A DNA stretch of 64,000 nucleotides from Escallonia rubra (GCA_033065855.1 JAVXUO010000467.1:186001-250000); one strand, 5' to 3'. Counted from the stretch's first letter, positions 1-12,300 are shown. A program made the numbers and translations. The notes: generated by a model from the sequence alone, not told the origin.

Positions 1-1367
1 ATAACTTTTTTATTCAGGCACACAGTATTATTGCCACACATTTGTTGACCACATTGCAGCAAGCAATTGGCCTAAATTTTTTCATTGTGTTTAGGCAAGC
101 TATCTTTGGTAACAAGGTCAACACAGTATTATTAAAGAATTTGATCCCCTTTTCTTTTGTTTAGTATTTCTAAGACAGCTGCAGTCACTATTTTTCCCAC
201 AACACCCTAATTATTATGAAACAATTCTGCAATATAACCATATGGCCCAGGGGCTTTGTTAGTCTTGAATGCAAATATAGCCTCTTTTACCTCATTTTCA
301 ATAATAGGTGCACTGAGCATTGCTTGGTTTTCTTCATAAATCTACTTTGTAATAATATGCTCTAGTCTTGCTAAAGTCTGAGGTTGAGCAGGCACATATT
401 TACCAAAAAACTCAAAAAATGCTTTATAACAACTTTGTGTACTTCTCTAGTACCAATCACCTGTGTACCATCCTCTATGTCAATAGAAACAATTCTATTG
501 CGTGCCTCTGTGTTTTCATTTGCTTAAGGAAATAGGCAGTGTTACTATCTCCAAGTTTGAGGTCTTTCACTCTAGCTTTTTGATGGTAGAAAGCTTCCTC
601 AGCTTGAAGCAGCTAATAATACTCCCTTTGCAATTCTTTTCTCTTTGTATCTTTGTTGGGTCATTGTTCTGCAATATCTGTTGTTGGATCTTTTCAATTC
701 AACCAGTTTTCCATTGACTCTAGTAGAAATATTACTGTAGTACTCCTTATTCCATTGTCTCAATAGAGGCTTCAATCCTTTTAGTTTAGTTCTCAGTTGC
801 ATACAAGCATCGTCATCAACCTTTTCCTCCCATTTTGCTTTCAATATTTGTTCAAATTTGCTATTATTCATCCAGAAATTAAAGAATTTGAAGGGCCTTT
901 TACCTTGTTCTTGATTGAGTAAGATGTTGATCAAAATCATTGCATGATCAGGAATTCCAGGTTCTTGAGCTTCAACTTTAGTGTAACAGTATGCATCCAT
1001 CCACCGTTCATTTTGCAAGGCTTTATCTAATTTGCACATAATTAGGTCCTCTTCCCTGTTGTTGCACCATGTGTAATGAAGACCCCTTGTTGGCAAGTCC
1101 TCAAGATGACTGTCATAAAGGCATTGATTAAATTATTATGTATCCTTTCTATTAATACCAAGTCCTCTAGATTTCTCAGCATTATTTCTCATAACATTCA
1201 AATCACCAACTACTAACCATGGATTTTGTAATATCCCACATCGGTTGTGAGAGAGTTTGCGATTGGCCTTATAAGACCCTGCCTATGAACTCATAAGTAC
1301 CTACTTGGCTAGCCCTTTTGAGGGAGGCAATGCCCTGTGGTGGGGCCGTGGACCGGGTCGTTACAGA

Positions 1368-1380
1368 TGGTATCAGAGCC
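1368..1380 (+). other. TRIM primer-binding site, unit 1 (others at 1728-1740 and 2088-2100)
   Basis: TGGTATCAGAGCC follows the LTR end by two bases. It is the classic plant retrotransposon PBS complementary to the 3' end of initiator tRNA-Met. All three internal regions keep it unchanged. Confidence 0.9.
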
Positions 1381-1550
1381 GACTTTCGAAAGCTCGGGCT
1401 GGGCTATCCAGTCGGGTTGCCAATGGTTGGGGGAAACGAAGGCAAGCCCCGGTATATCCCACATCAAGAGGATGGTTGGGGCAACGAAGGGTGAGCCGGG
1501 TATATCCCACATTGGCTAGAGAGGAAGATTCTGGGCTATGTGTGATCGAG

Positions 1551-1570
1551 CCTTAGCGAAGACGCTAAGG
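1551..1570. repeat. 8-bp-stem hairpin upstream of the TRIM polypurine tract (also 1911-1930, 2271-2290)
   Basis: Each internal unit has CCTTAGCG, a four-base loop (AAGA or AGGA), then CGCTAAGG, a perfect 8-bp inverted repeat. It sits about 16 bases before the next LTR, next to a purine-rich tract (for example AATAAGGTGGGGAGA). The stem is conserved in all three units while the loop varies. Confidence 0.75.
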
Positions 1571-2986
1571 AATAAGGTGCGGAGGTTGTAATATCCCACA
1601 TCAGTTGTGGGAGAGTTTGCGATTGGCCTTATAAGATCATGCCTATGAACTCATAAATACCTACTTGGCTAGCCCTTTTGAGGGAGGCAATGCCCTATGG
1701 TGGGGCTGTGGACCGGGTCATTACAAATGGTATCAGAGCCGATTCTCGAAAGCTCGGGCTGGGCTGTCCAGTCGGGTTTCTGATGGTTGGGGAAAACGAA
1801 GGCAAGCCCGGGTATATCCCACATCAAGAGGATGGTTGGGGCAACAAAGGGTGAGCTGGGTATATCCCACATTGGCTAGAGAGAAAGGTTCTGGGCTATG
1901 TGTGATCGAGCCTTAGCGAGGACGCTAAGGTATAAGGAGGGGAGATTGTAATATCTCACATCGGATGTGGAATAGTATGAGATGGCCCTTATAAGACCTT
2001 GCCAAGGAACTCATAAGTACCTACTTGGCTAGCCCTTTTGAGGGAGGCAATGCCCTGTGGTGGGGCCGTGGACCGGGTCGTTACAAATGGTATCAGAGCC
2101 GACTCTCGAAAGCTCGGGCTGGGCTGTCCAGTCGGGTTGCCAATGGTTGGGGGAAACGAAGGCAAGCCCCGGTATATCCCACATCAAGAGGATGGTTGGG
2201 GCAACGAAGGGTGAGCCGGGTATATCCCACATTGGCTAGAGAGGAAGATTCTGGGCTATGTGTGATCGAGCCTTAGCGAGGACGCTAAGGAATAAGGTGG
2301 GGAGATTGTAATATCCCACATCGGTTGTGAGAGAGTTTGCGATTGGCCTTATAAGACCTTGCCTATGAACTCATAAGTACCTACTTGGCTAGCCCTTTTG
2401 AGGGAGGCAATGCCTTGTGGTGGGGCCGTGGATCGGGTCGTTATAGATTTTTTCCAATAGTTTTTGCATCACCCACTAATTGTTGCCACAGAGCTCTCAT
2501 TTTTTCTCATTTGTTGTTTGCGTATACACAAGTAAAATAAAACCTTATCCCTTCCTTGGTTAAAACAATTCCAGTTATATGCTGACTGGATTTATTCATC
2601 ACAGTGATTGTGATATCTGAGCTTTTCTAGCCTAACCATAATCTTGATACACCCTTACTATTAACACTATATTCAAACTCCCATCCTTTAGTCCATTTAG
2701 CTTTGATTTGCTTGATGTTTTCCTCCTTACTCTTGTTTCCAGCAGCCCAACCATTTGTATCTTTTCAGATTTCAGCAAATTTTTTATATCCCTTTGCTTC
2801 AGAGGATCATTCAGTCCTCTAATATTCCAACAAGCTACTGCTATCATGGTCCTTTTTATTTTTGCCTTTACTACTCTTTTTCCTTACCAACTGAGTTCTT
2901 TTAGTAGTTTGGCAGTGATCCTCAGCTTCTTTATCTGCAGGTGTGCCATCTACCTTATCAATCATTTTTTTTGCTGACTAGGCTAA

Positions 2987-4250
2987 CTAGCTAAGCTCAT
3001 TGCTCCCCATATTTTCATTGCCTTCAAGCACTGAGAAGCTGTTTTTAATTGTTATCACATCAGAACCCTTCATTTTTCCATATGTAGTGACCCTAACTAT
3101 CTGCTCCATATTTTCCCCTACTTCTATTGGTTTAGCACTAGCTTTTGGCCTCCAAATCTGCTTGGGTGGTGCCTTCTTATAGCAGTTTTCCAACTGATGC
3201 CCATAAATATGACAATGAATGCATTTGACTGGAATCCATTCATATTCCACTTTTTGATTTACTACCTTTTCCCCAGGTCCTTTTAATGGAACAACCTCAG
3301 GCAATCTTTGATCTAACTCAATTTCAACACATACTCTTGCATATTCCAATATTTCTTTTTTTGCAGTCATTTGATCCATGTATAATGGTTTTCCAATTGT
3401 GCTTGAGATTCGACTTATCATTTTGGGTGACCAAAATTGAAGTGGTAAGCCTGGTAGTTTTATCCAGACTGGAATTACATTCACCCTTTCTCTTTCAATG
3501 GACACGGACTCAGTCCATGGTTTAACAATTACGATTGTTGTCAAAAAACCATGGCCCCATTTCCAGTATTTTCTCTTTAACAGTAACTTCATTCGACCGA
3601 ATCAATAACATACCTGGTTTTAGCAAGCTGCATAAAAATGTCCCAAATTGTTTCCATATCCTTTCCATAAATCCCTGCATCACATGCATCGGGGGTCTTG
3701 CACCGAGAACACACAATTACCGAATTTTCCCAATTTTTGATTTCTTCATCTATATATTCTTCCGTATATTCAACCCCTTTTATTCCATCAATTTCTTGGG
3801 GTTTGATAAATTCTAGACTATTTTCTTTTGCATATTCCTTATTTGGTTTTGTTATCACAGCATAAGATGCCCTTTGCCTTAATTTTGGTTATGTTGGATT
3901 GGGGTTCCCTTGTTCTTGCATCCGATTCAAAACTTAGGGTAGTGAGGGAAATTCCTCCAAGTACCCACTACATTTTTTTCAAAATTTTGTGGTTTGAGGC
4001 TATTGTCAGCCGTTGGATCTGCCGTCTGCCTTTTCAATTCTTCATATTTACTGGATTCACCCGCAGTAGATTCACGCGCCTCCAATTGCCCATCATCTCC
4101 AATATTCAATGCCTTCTCCATTTGAGGAGGAGATAACAATATCTTTGTCTGAGTTTCCTTTGTCATTAATCGGCTTTTCAATTCCCCATTTTTCTGTCTT
4201 AATGTATCAATCTGCGATTGTAAATTCGAAATCATCTCTGTAATTCCCAC
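2987..4250 (-). pseudogene. LINE ORF1 (gag-like), DUF4283 plus CCHC zinc knuckle, frameshifted
   Basis: Three overlapping minus-strand reading segments (3927-4250, 3589-3858 and 2987-3592) together give an ORF1-type protein. The first has a short coiled-coil-like start (MGITEMISNLQSQ). The middle and last segments resemble DUF4283, with WFFDNN, then PVWIKLPGLPLQFW, then SSTIGKPLYMD. Near the C-terminus is a CX2CX4HX4C knuckle (CIHCHIYGHQLENC). In the family this protein binds the LINE RNA. Frame changes near 3590 and 3860-3925 break the ORF. It precedes ORF2 on the same strand, as expected for an L1-type element. Confidence 0.8.
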
Positions 4251-4550
4251 TTCCTCATCAGAGTCCGTGCTTGAATGTAAAGTTTGTTATGGTCTTATGT
4301 CATTTACGTCCTTGAATTGCTCAGAGCCTAGGGATACTGACCTTGTATAATTCTTTTGGAAGTATAACCCTAGTGTGTTGCTAGCGTGAGTTTGATTCCA
4401 TTCCTTTCCAACAAAATCTTCAACATACGAATCTTTAACTGCTCCTCTTAGCTGTTATGAGCATCTTGAAGCTGTCGGCATTGTCACCGGCGGCCTTCTC
4501 GTCGCCGGATATCCTCTCTCTTGGTCACCAATTTTCCTCTTTCTAAGCTG

Positions 4551-5831
4551 TTATTTTTTGGGCTAATCACACCTATGTCCCTGAGGTTAGGAGGTAATTA
4601 CAGTCAATAACGCAAAGTTTCAAAATGTAACATTCCGTGACCAAAAGTGTTTCAAATGTATCACCCGTGTCCATCCGTCAGGGTTCCGTCCAAAAAGTGT
4701 ACTTTTTTATGATGTCATAAATACGTATTTTAAAAATGACGATACTACCCCTTGCACTTTATATACAGAATATTTTAAAAAATTCAATCTACCAATTAGG
4801 GTTTCAAAACCCTAATTTACAAATTAAAGCTTCAATTCAATCTGTAATTTCTCAATTTGTAATTTCTCAAAGGGTCTCAATCTGCCAATTAGGGTTTCAA
4901 AACCCTAATTTGTAAATTAAGGCTTCAAAACCCTGATTTGAAAATTAGGGTTTCAAAACCCTAATTTGGAAATTAAATTAGGGTTGCAGATCCCATCTTT
5001 GTCAGATTCAAGCTACTGAGCTTGAATCTTCTGTAATTTTTAGAAGGATTTTTGTGATGAAAGTCTCAGAAGGTGAATTCCAATTTCTTGGCCAAGGAAG
5101 AAGAGAATGAGAAAACAGAGAGATTCACAAAATCGCAAACACCACATATTGTCATAATTACACATAATAATTCCATCCTACCACCATATTGTGAATATGG
5201 AGAAATCCTCCTCCACCACCAACATCATCACCATGACTCCAACCGCCATCACCTACATCCAATTTACATTATTTTCTTTATCCAAATGCAGCATCTTCCA
5301 GCAGATCTTCAACCTCAAGCATTCCCTGGCTGGGTTTTGAAACCCAGTGGCTGCCTCCTCGCGTGGCTGGGTTTGGGTTCACCGGCTATGTCGCGGTGGG
5401 GAGTGGGTTCGGGTTCACCGACTATGTCACAGTGGGGAGTGGGTTCAGGTTCACCCCCGAAGCCGTGTCGATGGGTTGTCGGGGAAGCAAGTTTTTGGGA
5501 TCTATTGCGGCGACGGCGAGGTGGGGCTTGGGTTACCGTCGACATGGGTCGAGGGACGGGGCTGGGCTGCCGACGGCATATGGCGAGGGAAGGGGCTTGG
5601 GCTGCCGGCGGCGTAGGGTGAGGGAGTGGGCGGTCAATCTGGAGAAAAAGTTTGGAGAAATGGGTATTTTATTTTAAAGTCAGGGGCAATCAAGTCTTTT
5701 TGTCAAAACCATTAAGTATTTTTGTATTTCGTTTGGTTAACGAACATAAGTGTAATTATTGCAAACTATTGTCCTCGCGTGTAATTACCCCTAAACCTCA
5801 GGGACATATGTGTAATTAGCCCTTATTTTTT
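4551..5831. mobile_element. MULE-like non-autonomous DNA transposon with 9-bp target duplication
   Basis: The element proper is 4560-5822 (1263 bp). Its ends are inverted repeats of about 44 bp: left GGGCTAATCACACCTATGTC, right end in reverse GGGCTAATTACACATATGTC, both continuing CCTGAGGTT. It is flanked by a perfect 9-bp duplication, TTATTTTTT, at 4551-4559 and 5823-5831. Long TIRs with a 9-bp duplication are the hallmark of Mutator-like elements. No transposase is present. The interior is AT-rich on the left and GC-rich at 5300-5640, where open frames in several registers (for example 5073-5621) look compositional. A captured host fragment is possible, but I do not recognise one. Confidence 0.88.
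4790..4990. repeat. Palindromic TTAGGG/CCCTAA-containing subterminal repeats in the MULE-like element
   Basis: At least three copies of AATTAGGGTTTCAAAACCCT, each continuing into AATT, make a near-perfect palindrome. They recur at roughly 4793-4816, 4888-4911 and 4945-4968, joined by related ATTTGTAAATTAA spacers. The motif resembles the telo-box/telomere unit by chance or by function. Subterminal repeats in DNA transposons are often transposase-binding sites; that role here is inference. Confidence 0.7.
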
Positions 5832-6370
5832 GTGTAATTGCATTATTTTATTTTAAGGTGTTCATTTTTTAATAGATTAAAAGTTGTTGAAGGTGTTTGG
5901 ATAAAAATGGATTAAAGTAGGTTTAGTATAGTAAAATTATCATATAGTGTATTCAAAGTGAAACTGAGCATTTAATTATGTTTATATGTAAGGATATTTT
6001 GATAAATTTCTTAGTCAAACTTGATTATTTAAAACTGATTAAATTTTAATAAAAAAAAATAAGAATTATAGATTTAATCAATTTTGAGTACATAAAGTAT
6101 TTTTTTGCCAAACATTTTAAAACTAATTTAATATAAATTTAATCAGGTTTGACGATCAATCCAAACGTCAGTTTTTCACCGCTCCAAAATAGATCCCCTT
6201 AATTACTTGTTCCTAAAAAATTAGTACGGTAGCAATAAACAAATTGGGAAGAGGCGCCAGTGCCTATAGCAAAAGAAAATCAAATTTTGTTTCACGGAAA
6301 AGGGAATTGGGAGCTAGGGTTTTGTGATTGCAGCTGAGCAAGCCTATTTTAGCTTGACGGACTGCTTTTG
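5832..6370 (+). promoter_or_regulatory. Upstream region of the SHH1-like gene
   Basis: About 540 bp of AT-rich sequence between the MULE-like element and the start codon. No clear TATA box can be fixed among the A/T runs. A 5' UTR probably lies after about 6230. The MULE-like insertion is within 550 bp of the start codon, so its ends may lie inside the promoter. Confidence 0.4.
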
Positions 6371-9300
6371 ATGGATCGACTCCGTCCCAGAGAGAGGAAA
6401 GCCTTCACTGGCTTCACCCAAACCGAGGTTCTCATCAAACCTGCCTTGTTATCAGTTCTTTTCTTCATCTGGGTGTCAATTGACTGTTCGTTTGTATAAG
6501 AAGGCGCGCTTTGCTTTTCACCGTTTGCGCTCCACTTTTAAATTGCTAAAGAGCATTCTAATTCGCTCGTCTTTAGTATTTAGCGGCGGAAGTGGAAGTA
6601 AAAAGTGGAATGCTTGTTTTTTTTGGTTGAAATGTCAAGTTGTATTACAAGTGGAATGCTTTTTAATGTTAACTTTAGCATTAACAAGGCCTAGAATGCT
6701 TCTACTTGGAAATAACAAATTTGAAGTTTAGTTTCTAACGGGTTGAACTTGAACATTTGGGTGTCTTTTGTATCATGTGTAAGGTTATTGGGTTGTAACT
6801 ATAATGCCAGTAAGTTGGGGTCTCTCATTGGAGCGAAATGTTGTTTTGACTAAATGAAATTGGGGATGATAGTATTCCAAACTTAAGAAAACAGTTGGTA
6901 GGCTTCTTGGTATTGGAGTGTCAACTGTCAACGTGAATTAATTGCTCAGGCTTTGCATATCTTTTTGGTTAAGTATCCCATTGGGATGATGACACGATGT
7001 TGCTAAAATAGGTGGCTTCTAATTGACTAAAAAGTGAGAATCGATCAACCATGTCAGTGAGTATATTCTTGGAACATCAGGTGTTAAGCTAGTTTAGTAT
7101 ATTTTCGTTTCTCTGAAATCTAGGATTTCCAGTATATGTGTATTGACTATTGATCGTTCATTAGTATTCCAAAAAAAAAAAGGAAAAATGAAATAGATGC
7201 TACTCACAGCTTAGTAGCTAGCACAGGTGTGTATAGACAAGTAAAGTTGGGCTGTAGTATAAGGTACACGCGCATCACGTGCAGAACGTGTTGATCATAC
7301 CAGAAAAGGTGATATTTATGTGCAAATATCCCTCAAGAGGAACACATCAAGTCCAGGCAGGGACATTGAGAAAAGGTCCCATTAAGTACGAACGCTGCTA
7401 AGGAAAGTGCTGCACAGTGTGGGTGAAAGGTCATCTGCTCTATTGGGTTGAGGACGTCACAAGAAATTACCTCTCCCTTATGGGGTAACGATTTAGAACA
7501 GATGCTCCAACAGCATCTCCAGTCACAATCCTTTTCAACGAAAACTTTCTCTTTTACCAGCTAGCAGGCAAAGCGGGTGGAGAGGGGGAGTGGAAAAATT
7601 GCAATTTCCACCCTAAGGTTACATGTGTAGCCTTTGGCTGTGGCTATGTGTCAGAAATGTTTCCAATATCTGGTTAATGTGTGTAATATTGATGCATGCT
7701 CAAGTATCGTTTTACTTGAAACAACTTATATGTTATTGGTTGATAAGGTCCTTCGCTTTTGGCCTTTAATTGGTGCTAAATGATGAGTATGTTGGATGAT
7801 TAACTCTTAGTTCTCAGTTTTATCCTTAATGTTTCTGAGATAAACTGTATTTGAACACAGGCAGTTAGAGTTAACGTTCATGCATGTTTTTGTTTACTTG
7901 CCCATGAATACACACATTTACATCTCAATGGGTTGTTAATTGTTGCAATCTTTTGAGAGATTAACTCTCAATGTTGGCTTGTATTGGTGTTCTCGCGGAT
8001 AACTTTAGAATTCTGCTTAGTCTCTTTTCTCTCATCATGTAAAAAGAAGAAAAAGAAATGTGCTGTGTATCTTTATGGTGTCCATCAATTGGCAGCAAGA
8101 CGTGGTCTCAAGGACTTGGCAAATACCTTTTGAAGTGTGAATTTATGCTCTTCAAACTTTGTTTAGATCTCTCTAAATGGAATATTGACAACATAATATG
8201 ACTATTAGTTTTGCCCAAGGTTATTTGATTTTTTTTAATACTGTCTTAATGTGTCAAAATACTTTGGTCGTAACTGCAACACCCTAAACTTCAGTATTAA
8301 GCTTACCTTGCACTTCACTTAATTGATTTTTTTTTTTCTTTTTGAACCACTGTTTACCTGTTATTAGGGCCTAGATATTACATTTGGTGGTTCTAGTCAG
8401 TTTTTGTCAATTAATCAAAGGTCTTTGTTCTACTTTGGCTCAGAATGTGATATTTCATGTAATATATGTTCGGCGTTTCTCCTATATCAGGTGGTTGTAG
8501 TCTCTTTCAACTGGAGATAGTAGCATTATGTTTCAGTCTAGGGATGTGTCCCAAGTTTGTCATACCTTGGTCACTTTAATGTATGCTGTATAGTGACGGC
8601 CTCTTTCTCTTTGCCTATACGGGCCTTTACAATTTTGTGGATCATTACACAATCTGCAAAGGTTGTGTCCGATTGTACTGCTTATGATGCAACATGTAGT
8701 GCTTCCACGAAAGACAGTTGCCGCCTACATCTGTAGATTTCCTATCTTATCGTCCATATTAGTCAATTCGCAGTTAGAATACAGTAATTGTTTGCATTTG
8801 CTGGAACAGCCTCAACTTTTCTCATGGCATAGGTATTCAATGTTCATTATAAACAAATATGTTGATGTACCGTTCCATTTTTTCTCAAACATTGTCAAAT
8901 CATATTTATGCCACCAAAAAAATAGCAGGACTTGTAGTTCACAGATTATTCCTGATTTTAGGCATGATCTCTTGACAATACCTATGTTGCTTCTGTTTTT
9001 GCTGCGAGTCCTACCCGGAGAAGCTTGTCCATTGAATAAATTGATTAAAGATTCTCTGCTTCCTCCCCCCAACTAAAACAGATCCAGAAGATGGAGAAAT
9101 TACTCAAGGAATCAGGAAGACAGTCTCTGGACCAAGAGACGTGCAAGAAACTGGCAAGAAATTTCAAGTGAGTTATATTGTACATATCCATACGTCTTTA
9201 TGCATTATTTATTAAGTGCTTAGGACTATGCATATGCTTTTCTGGTACATTATAAGGTGCGTGTTAAACTCCTTTTATTTGGCATGTTATATTGTTGCAG

Positions 9301-12300
9301 CTCCTGTAAAGACCGTGCTGGAAAGCCTATTTTGAAGTGGACTGAGGTTTTTTTTCTTTTTTCTCCTCCTCTTCCTGTTTACTTCTTTTGTCATTACGTT
9401 TCTGCCACTCATACTTCTGTAATCCATCCTTTTGCTTGAATTAAAGGTTCAAAGTTGGTTCCAGAATAAGCAGCAAGACTGCGCACTTCATGCCTCCAGC
9501 AAGCTGCCAGTTGTACCTGAAGCTTGCACCTTGAAAAAAGTGGATGACATTTCTCCAATCTTTAGAGGTGCTCTGTTGTTAGTACCATTTACTGGCAAAT
9601 AGCTACTTTTTCAGCTCGCCAAAATGTTGTTATTGAAAACTATGTTCTGTTTATGTTACAAAAGCAATGGCAGAACCGGAAATTGGATTGCATAGGCCTA
9701 TGAGCATGGCTTTAGTTCCCCTATTGCTGCCAATCTTTGTGTAAACAATGCACTTACCTACAATTAAGTCCAAAAGATCAGTGCTTGCTTCACAAATTCT
9801 TAATTTTTTGACACTACTAGACAGTATGTATATTAGAAATGCACGCATGTACAGAGTGATATTGTATATATTGGTTTCATACGTTTGTTTAATAGAAATG
9901 GTAGATTTGGGGGAAGATATCAACGATTTTCAGGCTTTGACGATCATATTCTGTAAGCAGGAGAAAAGGTTACGGATCTATCAGAGTTGGAATTTGAGGC
10001 TAGGTCATCAAAAGATGGAGCCTGGTAAGCCAAAATATATCTAGCTAGAAAGGTGTTGTCATTTCATAGTTGTTAACTATGGTTTTTGTTGCTTTTTTAA
10101 TGTCATTGCACTTGGCATTGCTTCTATTAGACCCTGTTATGTGATACACTTAAGTTACAGCTAGTCCATAATTATCTCTTGAAGTCGATCTAAATTTGAT
10201 ATTTCTCATGAAGACGATGCAATATGTGCTTGTAGGAATATTTCATGGTTTTTTAGTTGAAGAAATTAGCATGTGGTCCTCTTGATTTACTTTTCCCGTT
10301 GCTTTTTTTTTTTTTCCTTCCGAATTCTTGATGTCATGTAGGAATGAATGATCTAACCCAATTGTGCATGAACATGAGAGATCCATCTTGGCTAGGTTTG
10401 TTGATATGTTTTCAGTCAGTAAATGAACTTTGCATAAGCACAAGTCCTGTATACTAAACTAGCCAACATCAAACAATGCTGAGCCAATTTTATGCATTAG
10501 AAGTCCTATCCAGAAAAATTGCTAATTTTTTGTCTTATCAAATGACTTAAGACGATTTATTCTGTTTGACAACTAAGATGACATGTTCTATTTGAGGAAA
10601 TCCTGAACAGTAAATCAGACCATCCATAATTTAGGGATAATTGTTGCTGAATGGCGACTGCTAAGACATGACTTGTTCATCTTAAGAGCATGATAGAAGC
10701 TGATTTCGTGATGGATGCATGGTAAGTGAAGAATAAAGACCGACAATGTTTGGCAATTGTGCAATAACATGATGGATCCATGGTAAGTGAAGAACAAAGA
10801 TCAACAACGTTTTTTCATGATGAATGCATGGTAAGTTCCAAATGTTTGCACAAACTTCCAAATGTTGTCGGTCTTTATTCTCTACTTGGGAAATGCTTTG
10901 AGAATTTCATCGTATGTTTGTGAGCTCATGTTGAAAATTGCTTATGTAAATCACTATTGTTCGGGAATTCTTCCCTGTTAGCCCATACAGGCTGATTCAC
11001 TGATCACAGCAGTTGCAGAATTTTTTTTTTTATGTGGTGTGGCTCACATTTACTGTAATTCTTGGAGAAGAAAAAGCACACAATTTTTGTGAATTAAGAT
11101 TAAAAAAGCTGAAGGTTGTAATTAGCAAAGATGATGACCCCAGATATTGTCTATGGCAATATAGGAGTCTTCCGGTGGTATTAACTAGTTGAAGGTTTTG
11201 TATACAGTGCCTGGATTTTTACTAATGTCTTACCAATTAAGCCGGTTTGTTTCAAAGACAGCGCCTTTATGGTAAATACTTTCTGAAAAGTAGTTTCCAA
11301 GAGAATCGTTTCTAGAGAATCCATTTTTGATGCTTGGATGCTCGATTGGCACATGGAGTGACTTCAGAAAATTCTTTAAGCTTTGAACAGATATCAAAGC
11401 AAAGAAGGAAGAGAAAAAAGCAAATCATTTAGAAAGTGTGACAAAGTGGATGTTTTTGTACTTGGCTGAAAGAGGGTGCGGTTTGGTGAAGAAGGCAAGC
11501 GTGGATTGAGATCATGCCGTACACGACTCTGATGGAGGGATTGGTTATTAGACAAATCTTGGAGTCCGGAAGTTGCTTTCCTGTATTCTAGGCATAATTT
11601 ACTGTTTGACCACAATCAAGTTTGCATTGATTGGTTTTCGTCGGTTCCTTACGAGCAGTCCATGCTATTAGATTAGAGCCAAATAATCAAAACGTCGTTC
11701 AGTACATTGTCTATATGGAACAATTGGGTGGAATTGGCATGATGTCATGTGGTTGTCTAGAGAAGGAACAGGCCATGAGAAATGGTATGCTTAGGAAAAC
11801 GAAAGATGTGCTTGACAGAAGTTTACATTGTTCTACAGTTGGAGTGTGCATTAATTGGCATACTAGGTACCCAGAAAATGCAAGTTCTTGAGGCACCAAA
11901 TTGACGTACTGGAGAGCCTTCACAACTTGAAGATATTGCTATGCATTAATCAGAGGTGTACCAGCAAATTGATGAAGTTGATGGCTTCAATGCTTGCACC
12001 CCAGTATTTAGAATGCTTCAAGGAAAGCCTATGTATCAACAACAGCTTCAATGCTGTAAAGGCAGTGAGTAGACCCAAACCTTAGTCCCGAAAATTCCAA
12101 GCATATATATAGATATATATAGGGAGCTGATCCGTTGATAGCGCTAGCAAAATAGGAGATTTGGCTGTCCACGGGTGATCTGTGGACGGTCCAGATCTTT
12201 TTTTCTTGCTTTTTTTTAAGTCCGTCCGCTACATTATGTAGCGGACAATTTTTTGACAAAAATACCCTCTAGTTTGCGGCAGTGCCCATCCGCTACATTA

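Larger units (their letters stand above)
1227..2445 (+). mobile_element. Tandem TRIM retrotransposon array: four LTRs sharing three internal regions
   Basis: Four 139-bp LTRs lie at 1227-1365, 1587-1725, 1947-2085 and 2307-2445, at an exact 360-bp spacing. Each starts TGTAATATC and ends TTACA (TTATA in the last). Three 221-bp internal regions lie between them. Each begins, one or two bases after the LTR, with a primer-binding site complementary to initiator tRNA-Met, and ends in a purine-rich tract before the next LTR. No coding capacity is present, as in TRIMs (terminal-repeat retrotransposons in miniature). The whole array is bounded by one 5-bp duplication, GATTT at 1222-1226 and 2446-2450, so it behaves as a single insertion into the LINE. 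Short ORFs inside are incidental. Confidence 0.93.
1..2847 (-). pseudogene. LINE ORF2 (endonuclease-reverse transcriptase), interrupted and 3'-truncated
   Basis: ORF2 opens at 2847 with MIAVACWNIRGLND, the conserved start of the APE-type endonuclease. It continues with stops to 2446, where reading reaches GDAKTIGKN. It resumes at 1226 with PWLVVGDLN, which carries the GDxN endonuclease motif, followed by HYTWCNN. The sequence between is the TRIM array, so the insertion splits one domain and the reading frame joins across it. The EN-RT linker is at 599-1096. Minus-strand positions 240-265 show a KAPGP-like motif, and 1-120 show LLPKI and FRPIACCNVV, both typical of LINE reverse transcriptase. 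Several internal stops show that the copy is inactive. Confidence 0.85.
1..4550 (-). mobile_element. Decayed LINE (L1-like non-LTR retrotransposon), 3' end outside the window
   Basis: Read on the minus strand, this stretch has the usual plant LINE order: an ORF1 with a DUF4283-like region and a CCHC zinc knuckle, then an ORF2 with endonuclease and the start of a reverse transcriptase. It runs off the left edge, so the 3' part of RT, the 3' UTR and the tail are not seen. Both ORFs carry stops and frame changes, so the copy is dead. The endonuclease is split by a TRIM array at 1227-2445. The right limit is approximate: a MULE-like element with its own target duplication begins at 4551, and the LINE 5' UTR seems to reach about there. 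No LINE target duplication could be defined. Confidence 0.85.

Noticed and set aside
1305..2276. Repeated 83-, 67- and 60-codon frames at 360-bp spacing
   Set aside because: They are chance frames across TRIM LTR and interior; the structure with PBS, purine tract and TSD explains them.
5073..5621. 182-codon frame in the first MULE-like element
   Set aside because: The second half is low-complexity Gly/Trp/Arg-rich with competing frames in the same GC-rich block; no family is recognised and no transposase motif is present.
8663..9076. 137-codon plus-strand frame
   Set aside because: It lies in intron 1 of the SHH1-like gene, has no family similarity and ends at the acceptor of exon 2.
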